Assembly (NCBI RefSeq): GCF_004016445.2
Contig: NZ_SADT02000004.1
Location: 388,500 to 452,499 of the forward strand
Direction: 5' to 3'
Source: Mesorhizobium sp. M2E.F.Ca.ET.219.01.1.1
GTDB lineage: Bacteria; Pseudomonadota; Alphaproteobacteria; Rhizobiales; Rhizobiaceae
DNA: 64,000 nt
Within the stretch, counting starts at the first letter, position 1. Every line of letters starts with the position of its first letter. The notes under the pieces were generated by a model. The model ran no database searches. It had not been told where the DNA came from and was given only the letters and a program-made list of their open reading frames with translations. Shown here in pieces: positions 27,760 to 36,826 of this stretch. Made by a program: the position numbers and the translations under genes.

Positions 27760-28797
27760 ATGACCAAATACAAGCTCGAGTATATCTGGCTCGACGGATA
27801 TGTCCCGACCCCCAGCCTGCGCGGCAAGACCCAGATCAAGGAGTTTGCCGAGTTCCCGACGCTGGAGCAGCTGCCGCTGTGGGGCTTCGATGGCTCGTCC
27901 ACCAACCAGGCAGAAGGCCACAGCTCCGACTGCGTGCTGAAGCCCGTCGCCGTCTATCCGGATCCGGCCCGCACCGACGGCGTGCTGGTCATGTGCGAAG
28001 TCATGATGCCCGATGGCGTGACGCCGCACGTCTCCAACAAGCGCGCCACCATCCTCGACGACGAGGGCGCCTGGTTCGGCTTCGAGCAGGAGTATTTCTT
28101 CTATAAGGACGGCCGTCCGCTGGGCTTCCCCGAGAGCGGCTATCCGGCACCGCAGGGCCCGTACTACACCGGCGTCGGCTACAGGAATGTCGGCGATGTC
28201 GCACGCAAGATCGTCGAGGAGCATCTCGACCTTTGCCTCGCCGCCGGCATCAACCATGAAGGCATCAACGCCGAAGTGGCCAAGGGCCAGTGGGAATTCC
28301 AGATCTTCGGCAAGGGCTCCAAGAAGGCCGCCGACCAGATGTGGATGGCCCGCTACCTGCTGCTGCGCCTGACCGAGAAATACGGCATCGACATCGAGTT
28401 CCACTGCAAGCCGCTGGGCGACACGGACTGGAACGGCTCGGGCATGCACGCCAACTTCTCGACCGCCTATATGCGCGAAGTCGGCGGCAAGGCCTATTTC
28501 GAGGCGCTGATGGCCCAGTTCGACAAGAACCTGATGGACCACATCGCCGTGTATGGCCCGGACAACGACAAGCGCCTGACCGGCAAGCACGAGACCGCGC
28601 CGTGGAACAAGTTCTCCTACGGCGTCGCCGACCGCGGCGCCTCGATCCGCGTGCCGCACTCCTTCGTCAAGAACGACTACAAGGGCTATCTGGAAGACCG
28701 TCGCCCGAACTCGCAGGGCGACCCCTACCAGATCGCTTCGCAGATCCTGAAGACGATCTCGGAGGTTTCAACCGCTGCCGTTTCGGCCGCCGCCTGA
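27760..28797 (+). CDS. glnII: Glutamine synthetase II (eukaryote-type)
   Basis: This 345-residue enzyme makes glutamine from glutamate, ammonium and ATP. It is the short, octameric GSII typical of rhizobia and not subject to adenylylation. YIWLDGYVPTPSLRGKT, LPLWGFDGSSTNQA and the ATP-binding NFSTAYMRE region are visible. A sigma-54 promoter lies upstream, gstI is divergent, and a terminator follows. It is expected to be expressed under nitrogen limitation through NtrC. Confidence 0.97.
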   Translation: MTKYKLEYIWLDGYVPTPSLRGKTQIKEFAEFPTLEQLPLWGFDGSSTNQAEGHSSDCVLKPVAVYPDPARTDGVLVMCEVMMPDGVTPHVSNKRATILDDEGAWFGFEQEYFFYKDGRPLGFPESGYPAPQGPYYTGVGYRNVGDVARKIVEEHLDLCLAAGINHEGINAEVAKGQWEFQIFGKGSKKAADQMWMARYLLLRLTEKYGIDIEFHCKPLGDTDWNGSGMHANFSTAYMREVGGKAYFEALMAQFDKNLMDHIAVYGPDNDKRLTGKHETAPWNKFSYGVADRGASIRVPHSFVKNDYKGYLEDRRPNSQGDPYQIASQILKTISEVSTAAVSAAA

Positions 28798-28844
28798 TCA
28801 TCCAGGCGCGGGCCTCGCCTGCGCCAGATGAGCTTCAATTGTCG

Positions 28845-28876
28845 AAAGCCCCGGCGTTCTACGTCGGGGCTTTTTT
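28845..28876 (+). terminator. Intrinsic terminator after glnII
   Basis: AAAGCCCCGGCG and CGTCGGGGCTTT pair with one mismatch around TTCTA, followed by six T. It closes the glnII transcript. Confidence 0.85.
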
Positions 28877-29013
28877 GCATCCAAATGCCGCGCGATGGAG
28901 CGCCGCGACCACTTCGGCATGACTGCTGCTTCCTGCAGCGGCGGACCGGCCGGACGCTGCATGGCTCCGATCGTTTGCGGGAGGGCGATAGCCCTCCAAT
29001 GGACTGCCCACGC

Positions 29014-29038
29014 GAAAACCCCGGCGAAACGCCGGGGT
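29014..29038 (-). terminator. Intrinsic terminator after glnA
   Basis: ACCCCGGCG (29018-29026) and CGCCGGGGT (29030-29038) form a perfect 9-bp stem. Read on the minus strand the stem is followed by TTTT. It lies 35 nt past the glnA stop. Confidence 0.8.
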
Positions 29039-29072
29039 CCGTCTTCGTCGCCGATGCGGAGAAGTTCGGTCG

Positions 29073-30482
29073 TCAGACCGAGTAGTACATGTCGTACTCG
29101 ACCGGATGCGGGGTCATTTCGAAGCGCATCACCTCGGCCATCTTGAGCTCGATATAAGCGTCGATCTGATCATCGTCGAAGACGCCGCCGGCCTTCAGGA
29201 ATCCGCGATCCTTGTCGAGATTCTGCAGCGCCTCGCGCAGCGAGCCGCAGACGGTCGGGATCTTCTTCAGCTCCTTCGGCGGCAGGTCGTAAAGATCCTT
29301 GTCCATCGGCTGTCCGGGATGGATCTTGTTCTTGATGCCGTCGAGGCCGGCCATCAGCATGGCGGCGAAGCCGAGATAGGGATTCGCGCCCGGATCGGGG
29401 AAGCGCACCTCGACGCGCTTCGACTTCGGCGAGGAGCCGAACGGAATGCGGCAGGAAGCCGAGCGGTTGCGCGCCGAATAGGCGAGCAGCACCGGCGCCT
29501 CATAGCCCGGCACCAGACGCTTGTAGGAGTTGGTGAGCGGGTTGGTGAAGGCGTTGATCGCCTTGGCGTGCTTGATGATGCCGCCGATGTAATAGAGGCA
29601 GGTTTCCGAGAGGCCGGCATATTCGTTGCCGGCAAAAGTCGGCTTGCCGCCCTTCCAGATCGACTGGTGCACATGCATGCCCGAGCCGTTGTCGCCAAAC
29701 ACCGGCTTGGGCATGAAGGTGGCCGTCTTGCCGTAGGCATTGGCGACCTGGTGCACGACATACTTGTAGATCAGCATCTTGTCGGCGTTGCGCACCAGCG
29801 TGTCGAACTTGATGCCGAGCTCGTGCTGGGCGGCGGCGACCTCATGGTGATGCTTTTCGACGCGCACGCCCATTTCGGCGAGCACTGTCAGCATTTCGGA
29901 GCGCATGTCCTGCGCGGAATCGATCGGCGGCACGGGGAAGTAGCCGCCCTTGATGCGCGGACGGTGGCCGAGATTGCCGGTCTCGTAGTCGGTGTCGTCA
30001 TTGGACGGCAGTTCGGTGGAGTCCAGACGGAAGCCGGTGTTATAGGGGTCTGCCTTGTACTTGACGTCGTCGAAGACGAAGAACTCGGCTTCGGGGCCGA
30101 CATAGATGGTGTCGCCGATGCCTTCGGACTTCATGTAGGCTTCGGCCTTCTTGGCGGTGCCGCGCGGGTCGCGGTTGTAGGCCTCGCCGGAGATCGGATC
30201 GAGGATGTCGCACAGGATGACCATGGTTGACTGCGCGAAGAACGGATCCATGTGGACGGTATCCGTGTCGGGCATCAGCACCATGTCGGACTCGTTGATT
30301 GCCTTCCAGCCGGCGATCGAGGAGCCGTCGAACATGACGCCGTCGGCGAACATGTCTTCCTCGACCTCGACGACATCCATCGTCACATGCTGCAGCTTGC
30401 CGCGCGGATCGGTGAAGCGCAGGTCGACGAATTTCACGTCGTTGTCCTTGATCTGCTTCATGATGTCTTTGGCTGTCGTCAT
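29073..30482 (-). CDS. glnA: Glutamine synthetase I
   Basis: This 469-residue enzyme is the dodecameric bacterial GSI. The motif MFDGSSIAGW is near residue 50, the ATP-binding KPVFGDNGSGMHVHQS is central, and the adenylylation site is Tyr398 in MDKDLYDLPPKE, so it is probably controlled by GlnE and PII. It lies 60 nt after glnB on the minus strand, forming the usual glnB-glnA operon. It converges with glnII; the two GS forms are encoded within 3 kb of each other. Confidence 0.98.
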   Translation of the reverse strand: MTTAKDIMKQIKDNDVKFVDLRFTDPRGKLQHVTMDVVEVEEDMFADGVMFDGSSIAGWKAINESDMVLMPDTDTVHMDPFFAQSTMVILCDILDPISGEAYNRDPRGTAKKAEAYMKSEGIGDTIYVGPEAEFFVFDDVKYKADPYNTGFRLDSTELPSNDDTDYETGNLGHRPRIKGGYFPVPPIDSAQDMRSEMLTVLAEMGVRVEKHHHEVAAAQHELGIKFDTLVRNADKMLIYKYVVHQVANAYGKTATFMPKPVFGDNGSGMHVHQSIWKGGKPTFAGNEYAGLSETCLYYIGGIIKHAKAINAFTNPLTNSYKRLVPGYEAPVLLAYSARNRSASCRIPFGSSPKSKRVEVRFPDPGANPYLGFAAMLMAGLDGIKNKIHPGQPMDKDLYDLPPKELKKIPTVCGSLREALQNLDKDRGFLKAGGVFDDDQIDAYIELKMAEVMRFEMTPHPVEYDMYYSV

Positions 30483-30542
30483 GTCATGTATCCCTGTGTG
30501 ATGACGTGTTTTTGATGATGACGTTGCAGAAAGATGGTGACG

Positions 30543-30881
30543 TCAGATGGCGTCGATGCCGGTCTCGCCGGTACGGATGCGCACGACTTCCTCTATGTTG
30601 GAAACGAAGATTTTTCCATCGCCGATACGGCCAGTTTGCGCCGCCTTGCGGATGGCCTCGATGGCGCCTTCGACGGCTTCGTCACCGAGCACCACCTCGA
30701 TCTTCACCTTGGGCAGGAAGTCGACGACATATTCGGCGCCGCGATAGAGCTCGGTGTGCCCCTTCTGGCGGCCGAAACCCTTGGCCTCGGTGACGGTGAT
30801 GCCTTGCAGTCCGGCCTCCTGAAGCGCTTCCTTCACTTCGTCCAGCTTGAATGGCTTGATGATCGCTTCGATCTTTTTCAT
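30543..30881 (-). CDS. glnB: Nitrogen regulatory protein PII
   Basis: PII has 112 residues, from MKKIEAIIKPFKLDEVKEAL. The T-loop contains Tyr51 (RGAEYVVDFLPK), the uridylylation site for GlnD. The B- and C-loops GRIGDGKIFV and RIRTGETG are intact. PII senses 2-oxoglutarate, ATP/ADP and glutamine status and signals to NtrB and GlnE. A longer in-frame reading from 31058 would add a non-family N-terminus. A sigma-54 promoter lies upstream and glnA follows. Confidence 0.97.
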   Translation of the reverse strand: MKKIEAIIKPFKLDEVKEALQEAGLQGITVTEAKGFGRQKGHTELYRGAEYVVDFLPKVKIEVVLGDEAVEGAIEAIRKAAQTGRIGDGKIFVSNIEEVVRIRTGETGIDAI

Positions 30882-31227
30882 GTAAAAAATGGCCTCCACT
30901 GCCAAGAAGACGGGTTGTGTACCCCGCTTGCGCCTCCATCTAGCACGAACCGTGCCAATCCAGGGGAATGGAGACGGTACAGGGCGTTTTCGATACCGCA
31001 TCGCGCCCGGATGCAAATTCGCGTCATCCGCTGCGTCGGATGCGGCATGGACGCCCAAACCCTATACATCGCCCCTCCTCAATCCTGCGTAAAAAATGGG
31101 CAGGAAGCGCAATTGGCAGGCAGACCCCTCTCGAATGCGACCGCGTTTGCAAACGATGCGCGGCTGCGGTGGTTTGCTTCGAACCGAAAACTGGACAATG
31201 CTTGATCGCACGGAGATCGGCAATCCC
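30882..31227. other. Gene-free stretch between glnB and the NAD(P)HX repair gene
   Basis: These 346 nt hold the glnB sigma-54 promoter on the minus strand. The rest must carry the promoter of the divergent nnrDE-type gene, but no convincing -35/-10 pair or operator is visible. No conserved small ORF is seen on either strand. Confidence 0.6.
30943..30956 (-). promoter_or_regulatory. Sigma-54 (RpoN) promoter of glnB-glnA
   Basis: On the minus strand the sequence reads TTGGCACGGTTCGTGCTA, close to the consensus TTGGCACG-N4-TTGCT, with GG and GC 10 nt apart. Transcription would start near 30931, about 50 nt before glnB. Confidence 0.8.
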
Positions 31228-32745
31228 ATGCGCAATGAACTTCTATCCACGGCCGAGATGGCCGAGGCGGACAGACTGGCGATCGCGGCCGGGCCGCTCG
31301 ACGGCTACGGACTGATGCAGCGCGCCGGCGAGGCCGTCGCGGCCGTCGTGTTGGCGCGCTACCCGGCGGCCAAAAAGGTGCATGTGCTATGCGGCCCCGG
31401 CAACAATGGCGGCGACGGTTATGTCGTGGCGTGGCTGTTGGCCGAGGCCGGCGTCGATGTGGCTCTGTGGACATTGGGCGAACCGCGGGCAGGCAGTGAC
31501 GCCGCGCTCGCGGCGGCCACCTGCACTCTGAAGCGACGCCCGCTGTCGGCTCTCACGGCCGAAGCCGGTTCGCTGGTCGTCGATGCGATCTATGGCGCAG
31601 GCTTGTCGAAGCCTCTCACCGGAGACGCCAAGGCCGCGGTCGAAATCGTGACAGGGATGAACCTGCCGGTGGTCGCGGTCGACCTGCCTTCGGGCGTTTC
31701 CGGCGATAGCGGCGAAGTCCTCGGCTCGGCATTTCGCGCGGTTCTCACCGTGACCTTCGCGCGAAAGAAGCCCGGGCACCTGCTGCTGCCGGGCCGAGAG
31801 CGATGCGGCGAGATCGTGTTGGCCGATATCGGCATTCGCAACGAGATCATCGACGAGATCGCGCCAAGGACCTTTGAGAACCGGCCCGGGCTCTGGATCG
31901 CGAACTTTCCTGCGCCGGCCGTGGACGCGCACAAATACAAGCGCGGTCATACGAGCGTCTTTTCCGGCGGACCATCCGCGACCGGCGCGGCGCGCCTCTC
32001 AGCGTTGGCGGCCGCAAGAAGCGGGGCCGGGGCCGTCACCGTGCTCTCGCCGGCAAACGCCATGCAGATCAACGCGGCGCATCTCACCTCCATCATGCTG
32101 CGCAAGGTCGACGCGATCGAGGACGTGCATGACCTGATCGGTGATCGCCGGCCGTCCACCTTTGTCCTCGGTCCCGGCTTCGGCATTGGCGATAAGGCGC
32201 GCGATTTCACGCTCGCTGTGCTCGCCAAAAACCGCCAGGACGGCGGCGTCGAGGGCCTGGTGCTCGACGCCGACGGCATCACGTCTTTCCGCAATGCGGC
32301 CTCGACGCTGTTCGAGGCAGCCGGCAGGCCGGACGCGCCGGCGTTGATCATGACGCCGCATGAGGGTGAGTTTGGCAGGCTGTTCGCGGACATTGCAGGC
32401 AATAAGGCGTTGTCGAAGCTGGCCAAGGCGCGCGCCGCCGCGCAACGCGCCAACGCCGTGGTCGTCTACAAGGGGGCCGATAGCGTGATCGCCGCGCCGG
32501 ACGGCCGCGCGGCGATCAACGGCAATGGCGCGCCGTGGCTCGCAACCGCCGGTTCGGGCGACGTGCTGGCAGGCATCATCGCGGGCTTGCTTGCCCAAGG
32601 CATGTCGGCCTTCGAAGCGGCTTGCGCCGGGGTCTGGATCCATGCCGAGGCGGGCAGCCGCTTTGGGCCGGGCTTGATAGCCGAAGACCTGCCCCTGGCC
32701 ATGGTGCCGGTTCTTCGCGACCTGACGCAGAACACTATCCGATGA
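31228..32745 (+). CDS. nnr: Bifunctional NAD(P)HX epimerase / ADP-dependent dehydratase
   Basis: This 505-residue enzyme repairs hydrated NADH/NADPH. The N-terminal epimerase domain (about 1-215) has CGPGNNGGDGYVVA and VDLPSGVSGDSGEV. The C-terminal ribokinase-like dehydratase domain has LILTPHEGEF-like MTPHEGEFGRLF and the catalytic segment INGNGAPWLATAGSGDVLAGIIAG. The ATG at 31228 begins the conserved part; an ATG at 31198 would add 10 residues. Its stop overlaps the start of a secreted-protein gene by 4 nt, suggesting coupling. Confidence 0.93.
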   Translation: MRNELLSTAEMAEADRLAIAAGPLDGYGLMQRAGEAVAAVVLARYPAAKKVHVLCGPGNNGGDGYVVAWLLAEAGVDVALWTLGEPRAGSDAALAAATCTLKRRPLSALTAEAGSLVVDAIYGAGLSKPLTGDAKAAVEIVTGMNLPVVAVDLPSGVSGDSGEVLGSAFRAVLTVTFARKKPGHLLLPGRERCGEIVLADIGIRNEIIDEIAPRTFENRPGLWIANFPAPAVDAHKYKRGHTSVFSGGPSATGAARLSALAAARSGAGAVTVLSPANAMQINAAHLTSIMLRKVDAIEDVHDLIGDRRPSTFVLGPGFGIGDKARDFTLAVLAKNRQDGGVEGLVLDADGITSFRNAASTLFEAAGRPDAPALIMTPHEGEFGRLFADIAGNKALSKLAKARAAAQRANAVVVYKGADSVIAAPDGRAAINGNGAPWLATAGSGDVLAGIIAGLLAQGMSAFEAACAGVWIHAEAGSRFGPGLIAEDLPLAMVPVLRDLTQNTIR

Positions 32746-34748
32746 ACCGACTGGGACTCACGATCGCGCTCTTTCTCCTGACTGCTATGGCTGCGCAATT
32801 TGCGCATGCCGCCGGTCATCCGGTCACCATCGTTGATAACCCGCGCGTCCTCGCCGAACTCGACGCCAAGGGATACGGTTTCGCCGGCCTCTTCGGTGTT
32901 GACGGAAAGGATGACCTGAAGACCCTCTACGACTCCGCGCCGGCCTATCATGCCATCGTTGAGACAGTCGCGGCCGACGTTGCAGCGCTTCGCGCCGACA
33001 TGAAGGCCGGCGGTCGTACCCTCTATGAGGTGACCGACGGCAATGTCGGCCGCATCATCGACATGCGCTGGCTGAAGACGAACGCGGCGCGCTTCAGACT
33101 TGTCGGCGTCGTCAACCGGCTCGACCGGCGCGATTTTTCGGCGCTTGGCCACGACACGAGCTGCGGCGAGGTGCGGTTCATCTATCGCCTTGCATACTCG
33201 TTCAAGAAGAACGGCAAGCAACTGGCCTCGCGCCTGCCATTCAACTTCAGCGCGATATACCGCGTCGCTCCGGATGCCGACGGCAGCTGCGCGGGCGCGG
33301 CCGGCCGTTGGACGCCGCAGCTCGACGAAACGGTCGATGCCGGCTGGCTGACCGGCGGACCGCTCGAAAAGGCCTCGCTATCCTTCAAGCAGATCGAGCT
33401 CAATGCGCAGGTCGTGCGCTTTCCTTCCGGCCAGGAAACCGAGTTCGGCGGGCAGGCGGCTTACCTGATGCGCATCTTCAGCATCGCCGGCGCGACGGTT
33501 GCAGAGAAGCCTCTGGAAAATACGCCGGACACGGCACGGCTCACCGACGATGCGGCCCTGAAGGCGCGGCTTGCCGACTATGTCCGCGCCAATGCCGCTG
33601 CGGTCGATCTCGGCGTCTATCAAATCCCGAACGAGTTCCTGGCGAGAAAAGTCATCTCCTGGTCAACCTTCGGCAGCGCAAGGCAGGCCAATCATCCGTT
33701 CACGCCGTTGCTCGATCCCAAGGCGTTCGCCGCGCTCGACTATTCGAAATTTTCATTGGTCAGCACGCCGGAAGCCCTGGTCGAGCGCCTCGACAACGGC
33801 GCCTGCCAGGGCTGCCATCAGGCCGGTTCGACCGCCGGCTTCCATTTCATCGGCCTCGACGACGCGGCGACCTCGCCGCTCAACCGGCTCGAGGTCGGCA
33901 TCTCGCCGCATCTCCATGCCGAGATCCCGCGCCGCGAGGCCTGGCTGCAGGCGACGGCCGAGGGCAGGGAGCCCATCCGCTTTCGCCCGCTCTCCTTCGC
34001 CCCGCCCGCCGCCTGGAAGGACAGTGGCGAGGTCGCCTATGCACCGGCCGAAACGGCGATGCCGTGCCTGATGCCGGAGGACGCCGCTCGCTTCGGCAGC
34101 ACCTGGCAATGCGGCGGCGGCACGGTATGCACGCCGATCGCCACCGCCTCGGGGGTGAGGATCAAGCTGGCGCAGTGCCTGCTCCCGAAAGACAGTCCCG
34201 CGATGTTTTCCGGCCACCCATGCCTGACCGGCTCCATCGCCAGCAATGCGGCGCAGCCGTTCAACGACCGCTACAGGATTACCGGCCAGTTCGCCGCCCA
34301 TGCGCCAACGATTTCGCGGACCGCCTATACCTGCCGTCCACCCAAGATCGGCGTTCCAGGAGGCTTTGCCTACCGCGCCTGCGACGACAAGGACCGCGCC
34401 TTCTCCGACTTCAAACCGGGCAAGCCGATGCCAAGTGAAATCTGCGGCCTGGTCGGCGGCAAGAAGTTCGACATCTGCGTGGCCACCAACAATTTCGACC
34501 AGTGTCTTGGCGGCGCGGTCAATCGCGGCAACCGTCCAGCCTGCTCGGCCGATCATTTCTGCCGCGAGGACTATATGTGCCAGTCGCTGCCCGCGGATAC
34601 GCCTGGCGCAGCCAAGGTCAAGGGCATCGGCTTCTGCTCGCCGACCTATTTCATCTTCCAGATGCGCATCGACAACCACGCCACGCCATGGGCGACCACG
34701 GCCCGCGCGAGCATGGGCGCCGGCTTCGGCGCCGCAGCCGAGGAATAA
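32742..34748 (+). CDS. Secreted cysteine-rich protein with one CXXCH motif, unknown function
   Basis: This 668-residue protein starts MNRLGLTIALFLLTAMAAQFAHAAG, a clear signal peptide with an AHA-A cleavage site, so it is probably periplasmic or extracellular. A CQGCH motif (Cys355, Cys358, His359) could bind one c-type heme. The C-terminal half is rich in cysteines, including CLGGAVNRGNRPACSADHFCREDYMC, which suggests several disulfides. I do not recognise the family with confidence. It overlaps the preceding repair-enzyme gene by 4 nt. Base composition matches its neighbours, so nothing suggests recent transfer. Confidence 0.75.
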   Translation: MNRLGLTIALFLLTAMAAQFAHAAGHPVTIVDNPRVLAELDAKGYGFAGLFGVDGKDDLKTLYDSAPAYHAIVETVAADVAALRADMKAGGRTLYEVTDGNVGRIIDMRWLKTNAARFRLVGVVNRLDRRDFSALGHDTSCGEVRFIYRLAYSFKKNGKQLASRLPFNFSAIYRVAPDADGSCAGAAGRWTPQLDETVDAGWLTGGPLEKASLSFKQIELNAQVVRFPSGQETEFGGQAAYLMRIFSIAGATVAEKPLENTPDTARLTDDAALKARLADYVRANAAAVDLGVYQIPNEFLARKVISWSTFGSARQANHPFTPLLDPKAFAALDYSKFSLVSTPEALVERLDNGACQGCHQAGSTAGFHFIGLDDAATSPLNRLEVGISPHLHAEIPRREAWLQATAEGREPIRFRPLSFAPPAAWKDSGEVAYAPAETAMPCLMPEDAARFGSTWQCGGGTVCTPIATASGVRIKLAQCLLPKDSPAMFSGHPCLTGSIASNAAQPFNDRYRITGQFAAHAPTISRTAYTCRPPKIGVPGGFAYRACDDKDRAFSDFKPGKPMPSEICGLVGGKKFDICVATNNFDQCLGGAVNRGNRPACSADHFCREDYMCQSLPADTPGAAKVKGIGFCSPTYFIFQMRIDNHATPWATTARASMGAGFGAAAEE

Positions 34749-34750
34749 GG

Positions 34751-35770
34751 TCAGGCGAATTGCGGTGCGTGTTTTCGGATTGCTGTCGCCAGCGCCTCGC
34801 GAACCCGGTCTTCGCTGACGGCGCGCGTGTTCTCCACCCACCCCGGTGTCGAAATCGGCGGCTCGAGAAAGATCACCTGTTCGTTCACCGGACCATGCAC
34901 ATAGGCCCGATTCGAGCCGTATATGAGCACGCACGGGCCGCCAAGCGCGCCGGCGGCGTGGGAAATGCCGCCGTCGACACCGAGGAAAATTGTCGAGGCC
35001 GCGATCTGGCACATGGCCTCCGCGATATCGGGCGTCGAGGTGAAGTCGATCGCCTCCGGCAAATGAGCCTTTATTTCCGCCGCGGCCTGCCGCTCCCGCG
35101 GTCCGCCGACAAGCCAGACCGACCAGCCGCGGCCAGCATAATCGCGCGCGACCGAGACGAAGCGCTCCATCGGCCATGAGCGTTTGTTGGCAAACTCGGA
35201 CGTGTAAAGGGCAATCGCCGGCCTGGCCGGGTCGATGCCATTGCGCTGGCGCCAGCCGGCAAGTTCCTCAGGAGAAACAACAAGCTGCGGCGCCGGCAAT
35301 GGTCTTTCTTCAGCGGGCCTTTTGCCGAGCCACGCGATTGCGCAGACCTGTTCGGCCAGCCGTGTCTTGCGCGGGCCGAATGCAATCATCGATTTCAGCC
35401 AGCCGGCAGGCAGGCGGTTGACCATGCCGAACTGGAACTCGCGCGGATAGCCGATGCGCTCCGGTATTGCGGCCAGCCACGGAACCAGGGATGCCTTGGT
35501 ACTGCTGGTGAGCATATAGGCCGCCTGATAATTCTCCTCGCGCAGTTTTCGCGCGAGTGCTGCTCGCTCTTTCAGCCCCGGCTTCCAGTGCTTCTCCGCT
35601 ATCCAGACCTTGCGAACATGCGGCATCAGCCGCGCCAACGGCGCGGCGATCCTCGAGGTGATGATATCGATCGGCTGTCCGGGAAATCTCCCGGCGATGA
35701 TCTGGATGGCCGCGTGGCAGCGGATGAAATCACCGATCGCCGGCAGGCAAAAGACCAGGATGGGGCGCAA
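34751..35770 (-). CDS. Glycosyltransferase family 9 (heptosyltransferase-like)
   Basis: The 339-residue protein resembles the ADP-heptose:LPS heptosyltransferases of family GT9. It begins MRPILVFCLPAIGDFIRCHAAIQII, has the nucleotide-sugar region ALYTSEFANKRSWPMERF, and the late motif FLGVDGGISHAAGALGGPCVLIYG. It probably transfers a sugar during LPS core or another envelope glycan synthesis. Its stop lies 2 nt from the stop of the convergent secreted-protein gene. A GT4-type gene lies 60 nt upstream on the same strand. Confidence 0.87.
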   Translation of the reverse strand: MRPILVFCLPAIGDFIRCHAAIQIIAGRFPGQPIDIITSRIAAPLARLMPHVRKVWIAEKHWKPGLKERAALARKLREENYQAAYMLTSSTKASLVPWLAAIPERIGYPREFQFGMVNRLPAGWLKSMIAFGPRKTRLAEQVCAIAWLGKRPAEERPLPAPQLVVSPEELAGWRQRNGIDPARPAIALYTSEFANKRSWPMERFVSVARDYAGRGWSVWLVGGPRERQAAAEIKAHLPEAIDFTSTPDIAEAMCQIAASTIFLGVDGGISHAAGALGGPCVLIYGSNRAYVHGPVNEQVIFLEPPISTPGWVENTRAVSEDRVREALATAIRKHAPQFA

Positions 35771-35830
35771 TGCGCGATACCTTTTCGATCCGGAACAGCC
35801 GCCGTTGACAGGAAGCGCTTGCGTGATGTC

Positions 35831-36772
35831 TCACGGAAGCGCTTCGCCATCAAGGATGCGGCGGTAGAGCTCCAGATAGGCTTTTGCGGCCTTCTGGATC
35901 GGGAACCGGTCTGCCGCGGATTCGCGGCATCTTTGCGCCGACAAACCGCCGATTTCGCCAAGGCCGCGCGCGAACTCGTCATCCGTATCGAAGAAGCGGC
36001 CGGTTTCCGCGTCGACCGTTTCGGGCAGCGCGCCGCGCGCCGTCGTCAGGACGGGCGTGCCGCACAGCATGGATTCGACCGGCGCGTTGCCGAAAGGCTC
36101 TTCCCAGGAAATCGGGTTGAGAAAGGCCCTGGTCTCGCCCAACAGCCGCACCTTCGGTTCGCCGTCGACCATCCCGTGGTAGCGGAATCGTGACGACAGG
36201 CTCTTGAAGAAGACGCCCTCGCGGCGCGTCTTGCTGCGGCCGAGCAGCTTCCAGCGCGAGCCGCCGGCGATATCGAGCTTGAAATCGTATTTTTTCGCCA
36301 GGTCCACCGCCCGGTTGAGGCCCTTTCCGGCCCGCGCAATGGCCGCCATGAAGAACAGATGGTCGTTCTTCGACGGCGCCAGCCGATAGGCGTCCACCGG
36401 AAAACCGTTGTAGACGAACGTCTTGCGGCCATGCAGCTCGGCATGGCGGGCGCTGATGAAGCTCCAGTTCGGCTGAAGCCTCGGATAGTCAGGCAGGTGG
36501 CCGCGCTCGGTATTGAGCGTCGGAAAGCGAACTTCGACCTTCCAGGCGTGGAGATGGACGATATCGGTGTCCTTGGGCACAGCCGCGCGGCATTCGTCAT
36601 TGGTGACCGCGTGGCGGACCTCGCACATCGGATGCGACGACCCCGGGCCGGCGATCAACGTCACCCGATGCCCCATCTTGACCATTTCCGTGGTCAGCCA
36701 TTCGACCTGCCGCTGGATGCCGCCATAGCCCTTGCACGGAATAAGGCCCTGGGCCGCGAGTGTTATACGCAT
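35831..36772 (-). CDS. Glycosyltransferase family 4 protein
   Basis: This 313-residue protein has the GT-B layout of family GT4. MRITLAAQGLIPCKGYGGIQRQVEWLTTEMVKMGHRVTLIAG is the acceptor side. The C-terminal donor domain has VRLLGETRAFLNPISWEEPFGNAPVESMLCGTPVLT, with the EX7E-type glutamates. It probably builds a surface polysaccharide with the neighbouring GT9 gene. Donor and acceptor cannot be predicted. Confidence 0.88.
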   Translation of the reverse strand: MRITLAAQGLIPCKGYGGIQRQVEWLTTEMVKMGHRVTLIAGPGSSHPMCEVRHAVTNDECRAAVPKDTDIVHLHAWKVEVRFPTLNTERGHLPDYPRLQPNWSFISARHAELHGRKTFVYNGFPVDAYRLAPSKNDHLFFMAAIARAGKGLNRAVDLAKKYDFKLDIAGGSRWKLLGRSKTRREGVFFKSLSSRFRYHGMVDGEPKVRLLGETRAFLNPISWEEPFGNAPVESMLCGTPVLTTARGALPETVDAETGRFFDTDDEFARGLGEIGGLSAQRCRESAADRFPIQKAAKAYLELYRRILDGEALP

Positions 36773-36826
36773 GTCGTCTCCGCGCTCATTTAGCGGTGGT
36801 GGTCCTTTCGGCGGACGGAGGTCTGC

